Notes: a model not told the origin generated them from the sequence alone. 64,000 bases of DNA from Gemmatimonadota bacterium (GCA_022822425.1 JAJEBS010000151.1:1-64000), one strand, 5' to 3'. Shown: positions 30,104 to 39,896, counted from the first letter of the stretch. Numbers and translations: made by a program.

Positions 30104-33100
30104 ATGACTCACGGTCACTTCCCGGCGGCCTTGCCGTTCCGGCGCGACCGGGCGCCGGACCCTCGCCACCGACCGCCCTGCGCCGTGACCGCCCTGCTCC
30201 TGGCGCTGGTCGTGACGGGCCTGCCGATCCAGGCGCACGGCCAGCAGGTCCCGGACTCGATTTCGCCGCCGGGGTCGCCCGACACGACGGTGGTCGTGGA
30301 CTCGGCCCGGGTGCAGGTCCTCCAGTTGCTCGAACGACTGGCCGCCCCGCCGCTTCCGGACTCGCTTCGGGAACTGCCCGACTCGACCGAGCGGGCTCCC
30401 CGGCCGGTGGCTCCGGGTCCGGACTCGGTGCTCAACGCCCTGCTCTCGCTACCGGGCTACCAGGCCAGCCAGTACGAGGGCACCGGGCTCGAGTTCGGGT
30501 CCAGCGGCGAGGTGGTTCTCTACGGCAACTCGGATGCGCGCGCGCGGTTCTTCCGGGAAGGTGCCGAGCGCATGCAGCTGGAGGCCGATTCCTCGATCAC
30601 GATGGACGACTCCACGAACCTGATCTGGACGGAAGGGGCCTCGGAGTTCACCGGGCGCGAAGGCGAACCCCTCAACAGCACCTCCATGATCTACAACCTC
30701 GACAGCCGGCGCGGCACCGCCTACAGCGCGCGCACCCGGTTCGCCGAAGGCGGCAGTCCCTGGAACGTATTCGGCGACCTGCCCTCGGTGACGCCCGAGA
30801 TCGTCCACGGGGCACACGTCGGCTTCACTTCCTGTGACCTGGAGCACCCGCACTACCACTTCGACACCAGCCAGATCAAGATCGTCGCGGGCAACATGCT
30901 GGTGGCGAGGTCGGTGAAGCTCTACTTCGCCGACGTTCCCGTCTTCTGGTTCCCCTTCATGTTCCAGAGCATCGAGCGTGGACGCGCCAGCGGCATCCTG
31001 ACGCCGCGTTTCAGCGTGAACGACATCGTGCGCAGCTCGGCGGGCTACAGTCGCCGCATCTCCAACCTGGGCTTCTACTGGGCCATCAACGACTACGCGG
31101 ACGCGTCGGTGGCAATGGACTGGTGGGCCGACAACTACGTGGGCGTGACCGGGACCCTGAACTACAGCTGGCTGCGCCAGTTTCTGCGTGGCAACGTCAA
31201 CTTCCGCAACTTCTGGCGGCAGGGCGGGAGCACGACGCTCGCCTTCAGCACCTCCCACAACTGGGAGCTCGACGAGCGCACGCGCTTCGAGATCCGGTCG
31301 AGCTATGCTTCCTCCACCGACTTCGTGCGCCAGAATTCCTTCGACCCGCGCGAGGTCACGCAATCGATCGACTCGCAGGGAGGGATCAACCGGCGCTTCG
31401 ACTGGGGCAACGTCTCCATGAGCGCCAACCGGCGCCAGTTCCTGTCCGACGACCGGGTGTCGCTCACGCTGCCGTCGGCCAACCTCTCGCTATCGCCCAT
31501 CACCTTCTTCTCCGCTCCGTCGTCGCGGGCCAGCTGGTACAACAACGTCATCTGGACCGGAAGCGGAAACTACACGCGCAGCATCGAGGATCGCCTGGAT
31601 CAGCCGCCGGGCGAATTCAAGGAGAGCCTGGCGGACAAGCAGACCACGCGCGGAGGCCTGTCGTCCAGCCTGAGCCTGGGCGCGCTCGCTCTTTCGCACA
31701 GCCTGAGCTTCAACGAGGCCGTGACCCGGGACGGGCTGGAGGTTCTCGCCCCCGCCGCCGGCCTGGCGGCGGCCGACCGGCTCGAGGCCTGGTTCGGCAA
31801 CGTGGTCGCGCCCTCGGCCGACAGCGCGTTTCCGGAGCGCGTGGACCTGAGCAGCACCGACCTCACCTGGTCCCAGACCCTCAGCTACCAGCAGCGCCTC
31901 GTCGGGACGACCACGCTGACGCCCAATCTGTCCATGTCGGGCAAGGCGCTGCAGACGAACAAGATTCCGGAGGCGGGGTCGCTGGTGCCCGCGCCCACCC
32001 GCCTCTCCTTCGGCGCGGGACTGAAGACCGACATCTACGGGCTCTGGCCGGGTGTGGGGGGCTTCTCCGCCATCCGCCACAAGCTCTCGCCCGGCTTCGA
32101 CTATTCCTATGCACCCGCCGTGACGCAGACCGAGCTTCAGAACGCCGTCTTCGGCCGCGGGGAATTCCGCGCCAAGAACGAGATGCGGATCCGGCTGAAC
32201 CAGACCTTCGAAGCGAAACGGGAAACCGATGAATCCGTGGAGGAGGGCGAGGAGGAAGCTCCCCCCGACCCCGGCGGCGAACCACGGCGCAGAACGCAGG
32301 CGGAGATCGTTCAGTTGCTGGCCCTGCAGACCAGCGCCGTCAACTATGACTTCGTGCGCGCCGACTCTCTCGGCCAGTTCACGGACGGCTTCACGACCAC
32401 CACGCTCTCCAACAGCATCAGCTCGGACTTTCTGCGCGGGCTGCAGATCTCCATGGAGCACCTGCTTTTCGACGAGAGCGGCCAGGCAGGCGAGGGGAGG
32501 ACGTTCGCGCCCCATCTCTCCGGGCTCGATCTCTCGTTCTCCCTGAACGCGGCTTCCCCTCCGCTTCGCTGGATCGGGGGGCTGATCGGGCTGGGGGGCG
32601 ACGGAGCGGCGAGTTCGGAGCCGGAACCGGAAGAGGATGACCTGCTCGAAGAGGAAGACCCTTTCTCGGCGACCAGCGGCCTCGACGAGAGCCAGGTCGT
32701 GCCGGGTTTCGGCGATACCTCGCGCGACTTCGGCAGGCAAAGCGCTCAGGGGCGTCCGGGCGGCGGTGGCCGCGGATGGGACGCGAACGTCTCCTATTCG
32801 CTACAGCGCCCGCGCCAGGCCGACCTGGTCCGGCAGATGGTTCAGCTCAACGTCCGGTTCGAGCCCACCGAACTGTGGCGCGCGAGCTGGCGTACTTCCT
32901 ACGACGTGGCGCTGGGGTCGTTCAACGACCACATGATCACGTTCACCCGGCAATTGCATCGCTGGGAAGCCAACTTCGATTTCAGGCGCACGGTCACCGG
33001 CAACTGGGCGTTCCGCTTCGAGGTGGCGCTGAGCGACAATCGCGATCTGAAGTTCGACTATCAGCAGTACGACCGCTTCGACTCCGCGGAGGGCCGGTTT

Positions 33101-33106
33101 CGCTGA
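30104..33106 (+). CDS. lptD: LPS-assembly protein LptD (OstA-like)
   Basis: FTSCDLEHPHYHFDTSQIKIVAGNMLVARSVKLYFADVPVFWFPF typical of LptD, long beta-barrel C-terminus; ATG 30104 used instead of the spurious 28781 start. Confidence 0.85.
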   Translation: MTHGHFPAALPFRRDRAPDPRHRPPCAVTALLLALVVTGLPIQAHGQQVPDSISPPGSPDTTVVVDSARVQVLQLLERLAAPPLPDSLRELPDSTERAPRPVAPGPDSVLNALLSLPGYQASQYEGTGLEFGSSGEVVLYGNSDARARFFREGAERMQLEADSSITMDDSTNLIWTEGASEFTGREGEPLNSTSMIYNLDSRRGTAYSARTRFAEGGSPWNVFGDLPSVTPEIVHGAHVGFTSCDLEHPHYHFDTSQIKIVAGNMLVARSVKLYFADVPVFWFPFMFQSIERGRASGILTPRFSVNDIVRSSAGYSRRISNLGFYWAINDYADASVAMDWWADNYVGVTGTLNYSWLRQFLRGNVNFRNFWRQGGSTTLAFSTSHNWELDERTRFEIRSSYASSTDFVRQNSFDPREVTQSIDSQGGINRRFDWGNVSMSANRRQFLSDDRVSLTLPSANLSLSPITFFSAPSSRASWYNNVIWTGSGNYTRSIEDRLDQPPGEFKESLADKQTTRGGLSSSLSLGALALSHSLSFNEAVTRDGLEVLAPAAGLAAADRLEAWFGNVVAPSADSAFPERVDLSSTDLTWSQTLSYQQRLVGTTTLTPNLSMSGKALQTNKIPEAGSLVPAPTRLSFGAGLKTDIYGLWPGVGGFSAIRHKLSPGFDYSYAPAVTQTELQNAVFGRGEFRAKNEMRIRLNQTFEAKRETDESVEEGEEEAPPDPGGEPRRRTQAEIVQLLALQTSAVNYDFVRADSLGQFTDGFTTTTLSNSISSDFLRGLQISMEHLLFDESGQAGEGRTFAPHLSGLDLSFSLNAASPPLRWIGGLIGLGGDGAASSEPEPEEDDLLEEEDPFSATSGLDESQVVPGFGDTSRDFGRQSAQGRPGGGGRGWDANVSYSLQRPRQADLVRQMVQLNVRFEPTELWRASWRTSYDVALGSFNDHMITFTRQLHRWEANFDFRRTVTGNWAFRFEVALSDNRDLKFDYQQYDRFDSAEGRFR

Positions 33107-33278
33107 TCACGCGCCCCGCGCGGGTGCGGCGCGTGCAAGGAGAGCGTGAGTACGCCCGTCTCCCGATGGTCTCCCGTCCGCCGGTGCCGGCGTTGTGGCA
33201 CACCTCGTGCAGACCAATGGGCGCTGATTGGGCAGGAGATGCCCGCGATGCTCTCCGGGATGCCACGAGGAGGTTCCG

Positions 33279-34445
33279 ATGTTCGGTCACGCGTATGCGG
33301 TTGGACGATGTGCTCGCAGCCTGAAGGTGCTCCTCCTCCTGGGCACCCTGACGGCCTGCGACGAGGACGGAGTGCTCCTCAGTCTGGATGATCCCCCGGC
33401 GGCGCCGCGCGCGCTGGACGCCCACTATTTCGCAGGGGTGGTCACCGTCACATGGACCCTCGCGCCCGCCTGGAGCGGTGAGGCCTTCCGCGTCTACTCC
33501 CGGCGCATCACCGACCGGGACTACTTTCTCATCGCCGAGGTGAGCAGCTGCGCGGACGGAGCCTGCGAATACCGCGACGCCAACGTGGCGGCGGGGGTGA
33601 CCTACGAGTACTACGTGGCCGCGGTCGGGGCCTCGGGGCTGGAAACACCTTCCAGCCACCTGGTGGAGGTCGCCGTTCCGATGCCTGATCCTCCCGCGGC
33701 GCCGGTCACGGTTCTGGCGACGGCGCTGGATGGATCCGTCTTCCTCACCTGGAGTGACGACGCGCGCGCCGCCGAGGATTTCTCCCACTACAGGGTATAC
33801 CTCGAGGACGGCGACGTCTTCCTTCTGGGCGAGACGGACTCCGAAGGGTTCCTCGACCTGCGTGCGAGCAACGGCGAGACCTACAGCTATTTCGTTTCCG
33901 CCCTCGACGATCAAGGGCACGAGAGCGGGGGAAGCTCGATGGCGAGCGCAACCCCGCGTCCCGACTACCACGGCGAGCTGATCTACTCCTATCTGGACGC
34001 CCCGTCGTCTTCCGGATTTCGGTTCCCGCTGAGCGAACAGGACGGACCCATCGTCCACGGCGACGCGCCCGGGCGCCACTTCCGGTTCGAACAGGATCAG
34101 GCGGGGTGGTGGCTGGTCCCCGGGCCGGACGCCGAGATCCACAACCGGGTCTTTTCGACCAGCCAGCTCAAGTGCGGACCCGGGAGCGACGCGGGATGTA
34201 TCGACGTGACCATCGCACCTGCCCGGGACTACACCACCCAGGCGGTGAAGGCGCTGCCCGCGACCACCTACGTGCTTCGCTATTCGGGAACCGACGGCCA
34301 CCACTATGCCGCGGTGCGGATCACCAGCCAGGGCTACCTCGACGATGGCGCGGTGATGGTCTTCGACTGGGCCCATCAACTCCAGCCCGGCAATGTGGGC
34401 CTGGAGAGCCGCGGACCCGTGGCGCTCGTTCGCTACGGGACCTGA
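33279..34445 (+). CDS. Hypothetical lipoprotein with two fibronectin type III-like domains and an unassigned C-terminal domain
   Basis: Lipobox LGTLTAC; two FN3-like repeats (PAAPRALDAHYFAGVVTVTW.., PAAPVTVLATALDGSVFLTW..). Confidence 0.75.
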   Translation: MFGHAYAVGRCARSLKVLLLLGTLTACDEDGVLLSLDDPPAAPRALDAHYFAGVVTVTWTLAPAWSGEAFRVYSRRITDRDYFLIAEVSSCADGACEYRDANVAAGVTYEYYVAAVGASGLETPSSHLVEVAVPMPDPPAAPVTVLATALDGSVFLTWSDDARAAEDFSHYRVYLEDGDVFLLGETDSEGFLDLRASNGETYSYFVSALDDQGHESGGSSMASATPRPDYHGELIYSYLDAPSSSGFRFPLSEQDGPIVHGDAPGRHFRFEQDQAGWWLVPGPDAEIHNRVFSTSQLKCGPGSDAGCIDVTIAPARDYTTQAVKALPATTYVLRYSGTDGHHYAAVRITSQGYLDDGAVMVFDWAHQLQPGNVGLESRGPVALVRYGT

Positions 34446-34505
34446 CACCGAGCCGGGATCGTCCGCCGGGGAATCGGGGACGGAGCCTCCTCTGACCGGT
34501 TCGGG

Positions 34506-34534
34506 TTGAGAGGGCGTCGCCGGCGGGGTATAAT
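34506..34534 (+). promoter_or_regulatory. Consensus sigma70 promoter of ftcD, predicted leaderless (TTGAGA-17-TATAAT)
   Basis: TTGAGA 34506-34511, 17-nt spacer, TATAAT 34529-34534; ATG begins 7 nt after the -10 hexamer ends, at 34541. Confidence 0.8.
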
Positions 34535-34540
34535 CGCGAC

Positions 34541-35443
34541 ATGACGCCGGTCCTTGAAGCGGTCCCAAACTTCAGCGAAGGCCGCGACCCTGCTCTGGTT
34601 CGCGAGTTCGCCCGGGCCATCTCCTCCGAGGGCGCCGAAGTGCTGGCCCGGACCGCCGATCCGGACCACCATCGTTCGGTCATCTCCTTCGCCGGCCCTC
34701 CCCGGGTCGTGGAACGGGCGGCCCTGGCGGTCGCGCGGCTGGCGGTGGAGGCCATCGACATGCGGCGGCACGCCGGCGTCCATCCGCGCGTGGGCGCTCT
34801 CGACGTGCTTCCGTTCATTCCGGCCCGGGGCCTTGCCCTGCAGGATGCGGCTGCGAGCGCGCGCAGGGTGGCGGAGGGGCTCGCCGCGATGGGGATACCC
34901 GTGTACCTGTACGGGGCCGCCGGAACCGGCCGCTCCCTGTCCTTTCTGCGGGCCGGTGGGTTCGAGGCACTCACGGAGGGGTTCCCCGCTGGCCGCGAGC
35001 CCGATATCCTGCCTCGGCCCTGGGCTCATCCCGGCGTCCATCCGACCGCCGGCGCGACCTGCGTCGGAGCCCGGCCGCCCCTCCTCGCGTGGAATGTCTG
35101 CGTAACGGGGTTATCGTTGGAGCAGGTGGAGGATGTCGCGCGCCGGCTGCGTGAGAGCGGCGGCGGATTTGTCGGGTTGAGGGCGCTGGGGCTATATCTG
35201 CCCTCCAGCGACGTATTTCAGATCTCCATGAACCTGGAAGACATGGAAGGCACACCGCCCATGCGCGTTTTCGAAGCCATCGAAGCGGAGGTGGACGGGA
35301 TGGGCGGGCGCATCACGCAAACCGAGGTGATCGGAACCATCCCCGAGACGCTGGTCCTTTCCGCGGCCGCCTCCCGCCTGAACCTGGTGGATCCGGACCC
35401 GTCCCGGCTGCGCGGAGCTCTGCTCGCGGAGGTCCGTTCATGA
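34541..35443 (+). CDS. ftcD: Glutamate formimidoyltransferase (stand-alone FtcD N-terminal type)
   Basis: MTPVLEAVPNFSEGRDPALVREFARAI, HAGVHPRVGALDVLPFIP. Confidence 0.93.
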   Translation: MTPVLEAVPNFSEGRDPALVREFARAISSEGAEVLARTADPDHHRSVISFAGPPRVVERAALAVARLAVEAIDMRRHAGVHPRVGALDVLPFIPARGLALQDAAASARRVAEGLAAMGIPVYLYGAAGTGRSLSFLRAGGFEALTEGFPAGREPDILPRPWAHPGVHPTAGATCVGARPPLLAWNVCVTGLSLEQVEDVARRLRESGGGFVGLRALGLYLPSSDVFQISMNLEDMEGTPPMRVFEAIEAEVDGMGGRITQTEVIGTIPETLVLSAAASRLNLVDPDPSRLRGALLAEVRS

Positions 35444-36108
35444 CGGCCGGCGGGCGCCTGGAACCGGCCGGGGATCCGCAGGGCACCGACCCGCCCGCCG
35501 ATCCGCGGGAGGTGGCCCGCGAGTCCGAATCGCCCTCCCGGTATGTAGACCTCCGGGCGCTGCTCCTGGACGAGAGGTCGGCATGGGCGGCGACCCGACT
35601 GACCGAGGATGATGAGAACGCGGAACCCGGCGAGGACTTCCGGGCGGCGTTGTCGCGCTTCAGGGCCCGGTTGATCCGCAGCCTTCCTGCCGGGGATGCG
35701 CGCACCCATCAGGACATGGGCACCGCATACCGGACCATGGGGCTCGGCCGGGAGGCCATAGGCGAGTTCCAGCGCGCGGTCCGCGAGGACCCCGCGAACC
35801 CGGCGGCCCATGAGATGCTGGGTCGCTGCCTTCTCGAAGCCGGACATGCCGAACTCGCGGTCAGCACGCTGGCGAAGGCCCTCGACCTGCCCCTCGGGCG
35901 CGAAGACGACTTCCTGGGAATCTACTACTATATGGGGCGCGCTCAGGAGGCGTCCGGCAATCACGAGGCGGCGTGCGACTTCTACAGAAAGACTCTCGCG
36001 ATCGACATCGGCTTTCGGGATGTCGAGGCGCGTCTGCGCGAGCTCGACCGGGCGCCGGGGAGGACGACCGGCGAGTCGGCGGATCCTGCTCCCGGCAGCC
36101 CCTCCTGA
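35440..36108 (+). CDS. TPR-repeat protein
   Basis: TPRs (AYRTMGLGREAIGEFQRAVREDPANPAAHEMLGRCLLEAG); ATGA overlap with ftcD. Confidence 0.8.
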   Translation: MTAGGRLEPAGDPQGTDPPADPREVARESESPSRYVDLRALLLDERSAWAATRLTEDDENAEPGEDFRAALSRFRARLIRSLPAGDARTHQDMGTAYRTMGLGREAIGEFQRAVREDPANPAAHEMLGRCLLEAGHAELAVSTLAKALDLPLGREDDFLGIYYYMGRAQEASGNHEAACDFYRKTLAIDIGFRDVEARLRELDRAPGRTTGESADPAPGSPS

Positions 36109-36139
36109 CCCAGTCTCACCCCTTTCCGGAAAGAGGTCG

Positions 36140-37138
36140 TTGACCCAGCCCGTCACCACGAACCCGTCCACGCTTGCCCACATCCAGGAGCCGGTGCGGG
36201 AGGATCTGGAGCGCGTGCGCGAGGAGCTCCGGCGCATCGTTCGCGCCAACCTGGGGATGACCGACGAGGTCAACCAGTACCTCCTGCTCATGCGGGGCAA
36301 GATGTTTCGCCCCACTCTGGTGCTCCTGGCGGATCGGATATGCGGCGGAGACGGGGATCCCGCCGTTACTCTGGCGGCGGCGGTCGAGCTGGTGCACCTG
36401 GCCACCCTGGTGCACGACGATGCCGTGGACCACTCGGTGCTGCGCCGCGGCCTGCCCACGGTCAACGCGCTGTGGACACATCAGGTCGCGATCATCATGG
36501 GGGACTACCTCTACAGCCGCTCCGTCACCGAGTTGACGCGCGTCGGCAATCTGGAGGTGCTGCGCTGTCTGGCGGTCGCCGCCAACGAGATGAGCCTGGG
36601 AGAAATGCGCCAGCTCACCTCCTACGACGCCCTGGACTTCTCCGAAGGGGACTACTACGCCCTGATCGCGGCCAAGACGGCATCCCTGATGGCCGCATCC
36701 TGCGAGATCGGCGCCCTCGCGACCGGGTCGGATCCCCGGTGCTCGGCGCTCAGGCGCTTCGGACACAATCTCGGGATGGCGTTTCAGATTGCCGACGACC
36801 TGCTCGACTACACCGGGACCGAGGCGGTGACCGGCAAACCCACGGGCCACGACCTGCGCCAGCGGAAGGTTACGCTACCCCTGATCGGAGCGATGAAGGT
36901 GGCCGGGGCCAGGGAACGGCAAGGCATTCGCAGGTTCTTTTCCCGTCGCGATCCTTCCGACGAGGAGATCGCCGGGCTCATCGAGCTGGTGGAGGAGCTG
37001 GGCGGGCTCGAGTACGCGCGCGAACGGGCCGAGCGCTACGCCGGCTGGGCGGCGGCGGCGCTTGACGATCTGGAGGCCGGGTCCGCCAAACAGGCGCTTC
37101 TCACCTCGATCGCGTACGTGGTCGATCGGCGTCGATGA
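36140..37138 (+). CDS. Polyprenyl (octaprenyl/heptaprenyl-type) diphosphate synthase
   Basis: Asp-rich motifs LVHDDAVDHS and IADDLLDYTG; likely TTG start. Confidence 0.92.
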   Translation: MTQPVTTNPSTLAHIQEPVREDLERVREELRRIVRANLGMTDEVNQYLLLMRGKMFRPTLVLLADRICGGDGDPAVTLAAAVELVHLATLVHDDAVDHSVLRRGLPTVNALWTHQVAIIMGDYLYSRSVTELTRVGNLEVLRCLAVAANEMSLGEMRQLTSYDALDFSEGDYYALIAAKTASLMAASCEIGALATGSDPRCSALRRFGHNLGMAFQIADDLLDYTGTEAVTGKPTGHDLRQRKVTLPLIGAMKVAGARERQGIRRFFSRRDPSDEEIAGLIELVEELGGLEYARERAERYAGWAAAALDDLEAGSAKQALLTSIAYVVDRRR

Positions 37139-37201
37139 AACCTCCGGGAGCCGGGCACGCGACTGGAGACACGAAGTCGTTACACAAGCTCCGCGGCAAG
37201 G

Positions 37202-37507
37202 ATGGCCGCGGTCGGAGGTCGTCCATTGGCTAAGTTGCTCGAAGCTCGAAGCAGATCGTACTCCCGGGCCGTGGTGGTCGTGGTGGGTGGCTTCATCCTG
37301 GGTGCGCTGCTTACCCGCCTGGCCCAGTTCATGCCCGAGAGTGCGACCCGGGAGTTCCTTACCGCGGCCGTGACGGCGAGCCTGGGCCCGGTCTCCGTAG
37401 GGCTGGTTGCACTTGACATTACGCTCGGACCGCTGGCATTTCATTTCAACGTGCTCACGCTGGCCGGAATCGGCATCGTGGCGCCGATCGTCCGCGCCTG
37501 GCTCTAG
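37202..37507 (+). CDS. Small membrane protein (DUF4321-like)
   Basis: Two hydrophobic segments, TLGPLAFHFNVLTLAGIGIVAPIVRAWL; start uncertain. Confidence 0.7.
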   Translation: MAAVGGRPLAKLLEARSRSYSRAVVVVVGGFILGALLTRLAQFMPESATREFLTAAVTASLGPVSVGLVALDITLGPLAFHFNVLTLAGIGIVAPIVRAWL

Positions 37508-37625
37508 CAGCCCGCGGACGAGCCCCGCCCGGACCCGGCGCGCGAGACACCGGTATAAGTTAGATTGACCGAGCACTTCGAACGGACCAGCACGCTTCGC
37601 CGGTCATCAGCGGGAAGGAGCTGTC

Positions 37626-37904
37626 ATGGGATTCAGCGGACTTGGAATGTGGGAGATCATCCTGATCTTCCTGGTGTTCTTGCTTCTTTTCGGCGCCAAG
37701 CGCCTCCCGGAAATCGGCTCGTCGCTGGGCAAGGGGATTCGCGAATTCAAGGGCTCGGTGCGGGACATCGAGCGGGAGCTGAAGACACCCCAGCAGCCCA
37801 AGATGGTCGCGCCTTCTCCCGCGGAGAGTTCGGAAGAGGGTGGAGAGCCGCGGAAACTCGGTAGTCGAACGGAAGCGGGCGCGGAAGCCGGGACGACGGC
37901 CTGA
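37626..37904 (+). CDS. tatA: Sec-independent protein translocase TatA
   Basis: MGFSGLGMWEIILIFLVFLLLFGAKRLPEIGSSLGKGIREFKGSV. Confidence 0.95.
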   Translation: MGFSGLGMWEIILIFLVFLLLFGAKRLPEIGSSLGKGIREFKGSVRDIERELKTPQQPKMVAPSPAESSEEGGEPRKLGSRTEAGAEAGTTA

Positions 37905-37910
37905 GGAAGG

Positions 37911-37930
37911 CCGGGCCGCTACCCGCCCGG
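37911..37930. terminator. Possible bidirectional hairpin at the only convergent gene junction (tatA / ppiD-like)
   Basis: CCGGGC-8 nt-GCCCGG in the 42-bp convergent gap; no clear U-tract. Confidence 0.35.
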
Positions 37931-37946
37931 GCGCGGCGGCGGTCGC

Positions 37947-39773
37947 CTACTGGAAGGCCAGCGGAAGCTGCGTCTGGTTGGCAGCCTCCTCCTGAGCCCG
38001 GAAGACCTCCCGCCGGCGATCGACGATGTCGGCGCGCTCACGCAGGCTGTTGATCCACTGGTCCAGCCGTTGCTGGCCCAGCGTGCTCCCGATCATCGCG
38101 CGCTGAACCACCTTCTGCTCCTCCCAGGTGGTGCTGTCCGCGGGAATCCGCTCCGTCAACTCGATGACGAACGCGCGTCCGTTGGCCTCCACGACGCCGC
38201 TCACCTGGCCGGGCTCCAGACCGAACGCGGTGCCGATGACCGTGTTCTGCCGGCCGAGTCCGGGCACGAAATCACTGCGTGAGAACGGAGGCGACTCCTC
38301 GATTTCGGCCTCCAGGCGCTCGGCGATCTGTTCCAGGGTGCCCCCGCCCAGGGCGGCGTCTTCCGCCTGTGCCAGAGCACGCCCGAGCTTCTTTTCCAGC
38401 CTCAGGGTTCGTTCGATGGCTGCGCGCGCCTGCTCGAGCGGCAGAACCCCCTCCGGCTCACGGCCGACCAGCTCCAGTGCGTAGAAGGCTTCGGCGTTCT
38501 CGAAGACGGGGCTGACGTCCCCCTCCTCCGCTTCCTCGAATGCCCACTCCGACCCCTCGCGCACCTGGCCCGCACCCAGCACGAATGGGAACTCCTCGGT
38601 GATGTCGACCGGGGTGGCCTCCAGGCCCAGCTCGGCCGCCGCTTCCCTGAGGGGGAGGTTCTCGCCCAGCACTTCGAGGGAGTCGGCCGTGGTCAGCAGA
38701 TCGATTTCGGAGGCGTCGGTGCGCTCCACGGGCACCAGGATGTGACGTGCGCTCACGGAGTCCGCGGTACGCGAGGTGACTTCGATGAGGTGCCATCCGA
38801 ACTGGGTGCCGACCGGCTCCGTAACCGTTTCCAGCGGCGCGCTGAACGCGGCCGAGTCGAATTCCGGCACCATCATGCCGCGCGGGAAGGTTCCCAGGTC
38901 GCCGCCCAGGGCGGCCGAACCCTCGTCCGCCGATTCCTCCCCGGCCAGCTCGGCGAAGTCGGCCCCATCGAGGATCTCCTGGCGAATCTCCTCGGCACGC
39001 TCGCGCGCGGCCGCCGTGTCGGCGGCGTTCGGATCCTTGTCGAGCACGACGGCGACCACGGTAGCCCTCGGGGGCACCGCGAACTCGTCACGGTTCTCCC
39101 GGTAGTACGCGGCGACTTCCGCATCGGAAACCTCGACCTCGTCATCGCTGATGCGCGTCGCCGGATCCAGCGACAGGTAGCGGACTTCGGCCTGCTCGTT
39201 CTCGTCCCTGTACGCCGACCAGAGGGCCGCGTCGGGGAGGTAGATGCCCGTGCTCAGCTGCCGCAGGAGCTTGGTGCGGGGGATGATGTCGCGGTAGTAG
39301 GCTTCGAGTTCCAGCAGGGCGATCTCCGAAGCGGCGGCAAGGTAGTCCTGGTACTTCTGCATGTCGAAGGCGCCGTCGGTCTGGAAGCCTTCGAGCGTCT
39401 GGAACTGCGGCGGAGGGCTGAAGCGCGCCGCCTGGCGGATCTCGTCATCGCTCACCCGGATGCCGCGCCGTTCGAGTTCCCGCTGGATCAGGATCTGGGT
39501 CACGACCTCGTCGAAGGCGGCATCCTCGATTTCAAGGTTCTGGTCGGACGTGATCGCTTCCTCCTGGGCCAGTTGCGTCTGCTCGTAGAGGTTGCGATAG
39601 GCGAACTGGTACTGATCGTACATGACCGGCACGCCATCGACTTCACCCAGCTCGCTCAACCCGGCGGTGCGCCCCGTGATGTCCATTCCCCACTCGAAGA
39701 CCATGAGCGCGGCGAACGCGAGCGCGGTGATCATCATGATCCACTTCGTGTTGTCCCGCATGGTCCGCATCAT
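37947..39773 (-). CDS. PpiD/SurA-like membrane-anchored peptidyl-prolyl isomerase
   Basis: N-terminal TM anchor, SurA-N-like region, parvulin domain (AALGGDLGTFPRGMMVPEFDSAAFS..GTQFGWHLIEV). Confidence 0.9.
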   Translation of the reverse strand: MMRTMRDNTKWIMMITALAFAALMVFEWGMDITGRTAGLSELGEVDGVPVMYDQYQFAYRNLYEQTQLAQEEAITSDQNLEIEDAAFDEVVTQILIQRELERRGIRVSDDEIRQAARFSPPPQFQTLEGFQTDGAFDMQKYQDYLAAASEIALLELEAYYRDIIPRTKLLRQLSTGIYLPDAALWSAYRDENEQAEVRYLSLDPATRISDDEVEVSDAEVAAYYRENRDEFAVPPRATVVAVVLDKDPNAADTAAARERAEEIRQEILDGADFAELAGEESADEGSAALGGDLGTFPRGMMVPEFDSAAFSAPLETVTEPVGTQFGWHLIEVTSRTADSVSARHILVPVERTDASEIDLLTTADSLEVLGENLPLREAAAELGLEATPVDITEEFPFVLGAGQVREGSEWAFEEAEEGDVSPVFENAEAFYALELVGREPEGVLPLEQARAAIERTLRLEKKLGRALAQAEDAALGGGTLEQIAERLEAEIEESPPFSRSDFVPGLGRQNTVIGTAFGLEPGQVSGVVEANGRAFVIELTERIPADSTTWEEQKVVQRAMIGSTLGQQRLDQWINSLRERADIVDRRREVFRAQEEAANQTQLPLAFQ

Positions 39774-39845
39774 GGCGAGGCGTCTCCTGGCTTGTCCGGG
39801 TCCGGCAAGAATGGCGTGATCGCGGGAATATACCGCAAGGGACGC

Positions 39846-39874
39846 AATTTACGGGAATGCAGGACGGCTCTCAA
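39846..39874 (-). promoter_or_regulatory. Putative promoter of the ppiD-like gene (TTGAGA-17-TAAATT on - strand)
   Basis: tctcaa at 39869-39874 and aattta at 39846-39851 on + strand; 17-nt spacer. Confidence 0.6.
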
Positions 39875-39896
39875 GCGAGGCCGCGAAAAACGTCCG

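Noticed and set aside
36122-36133. CTTTCCGGAAAG palindrome before the polyprenyl synthase gene
   Set aside because: 12 bp, overlaps the ribosome-binding region; plausible by chance.
37554-37566. TATAAG/TAGATT as a promoter for tatA
   Set aside because: No acceptable -35 at 16-18 nt spacing in either register.
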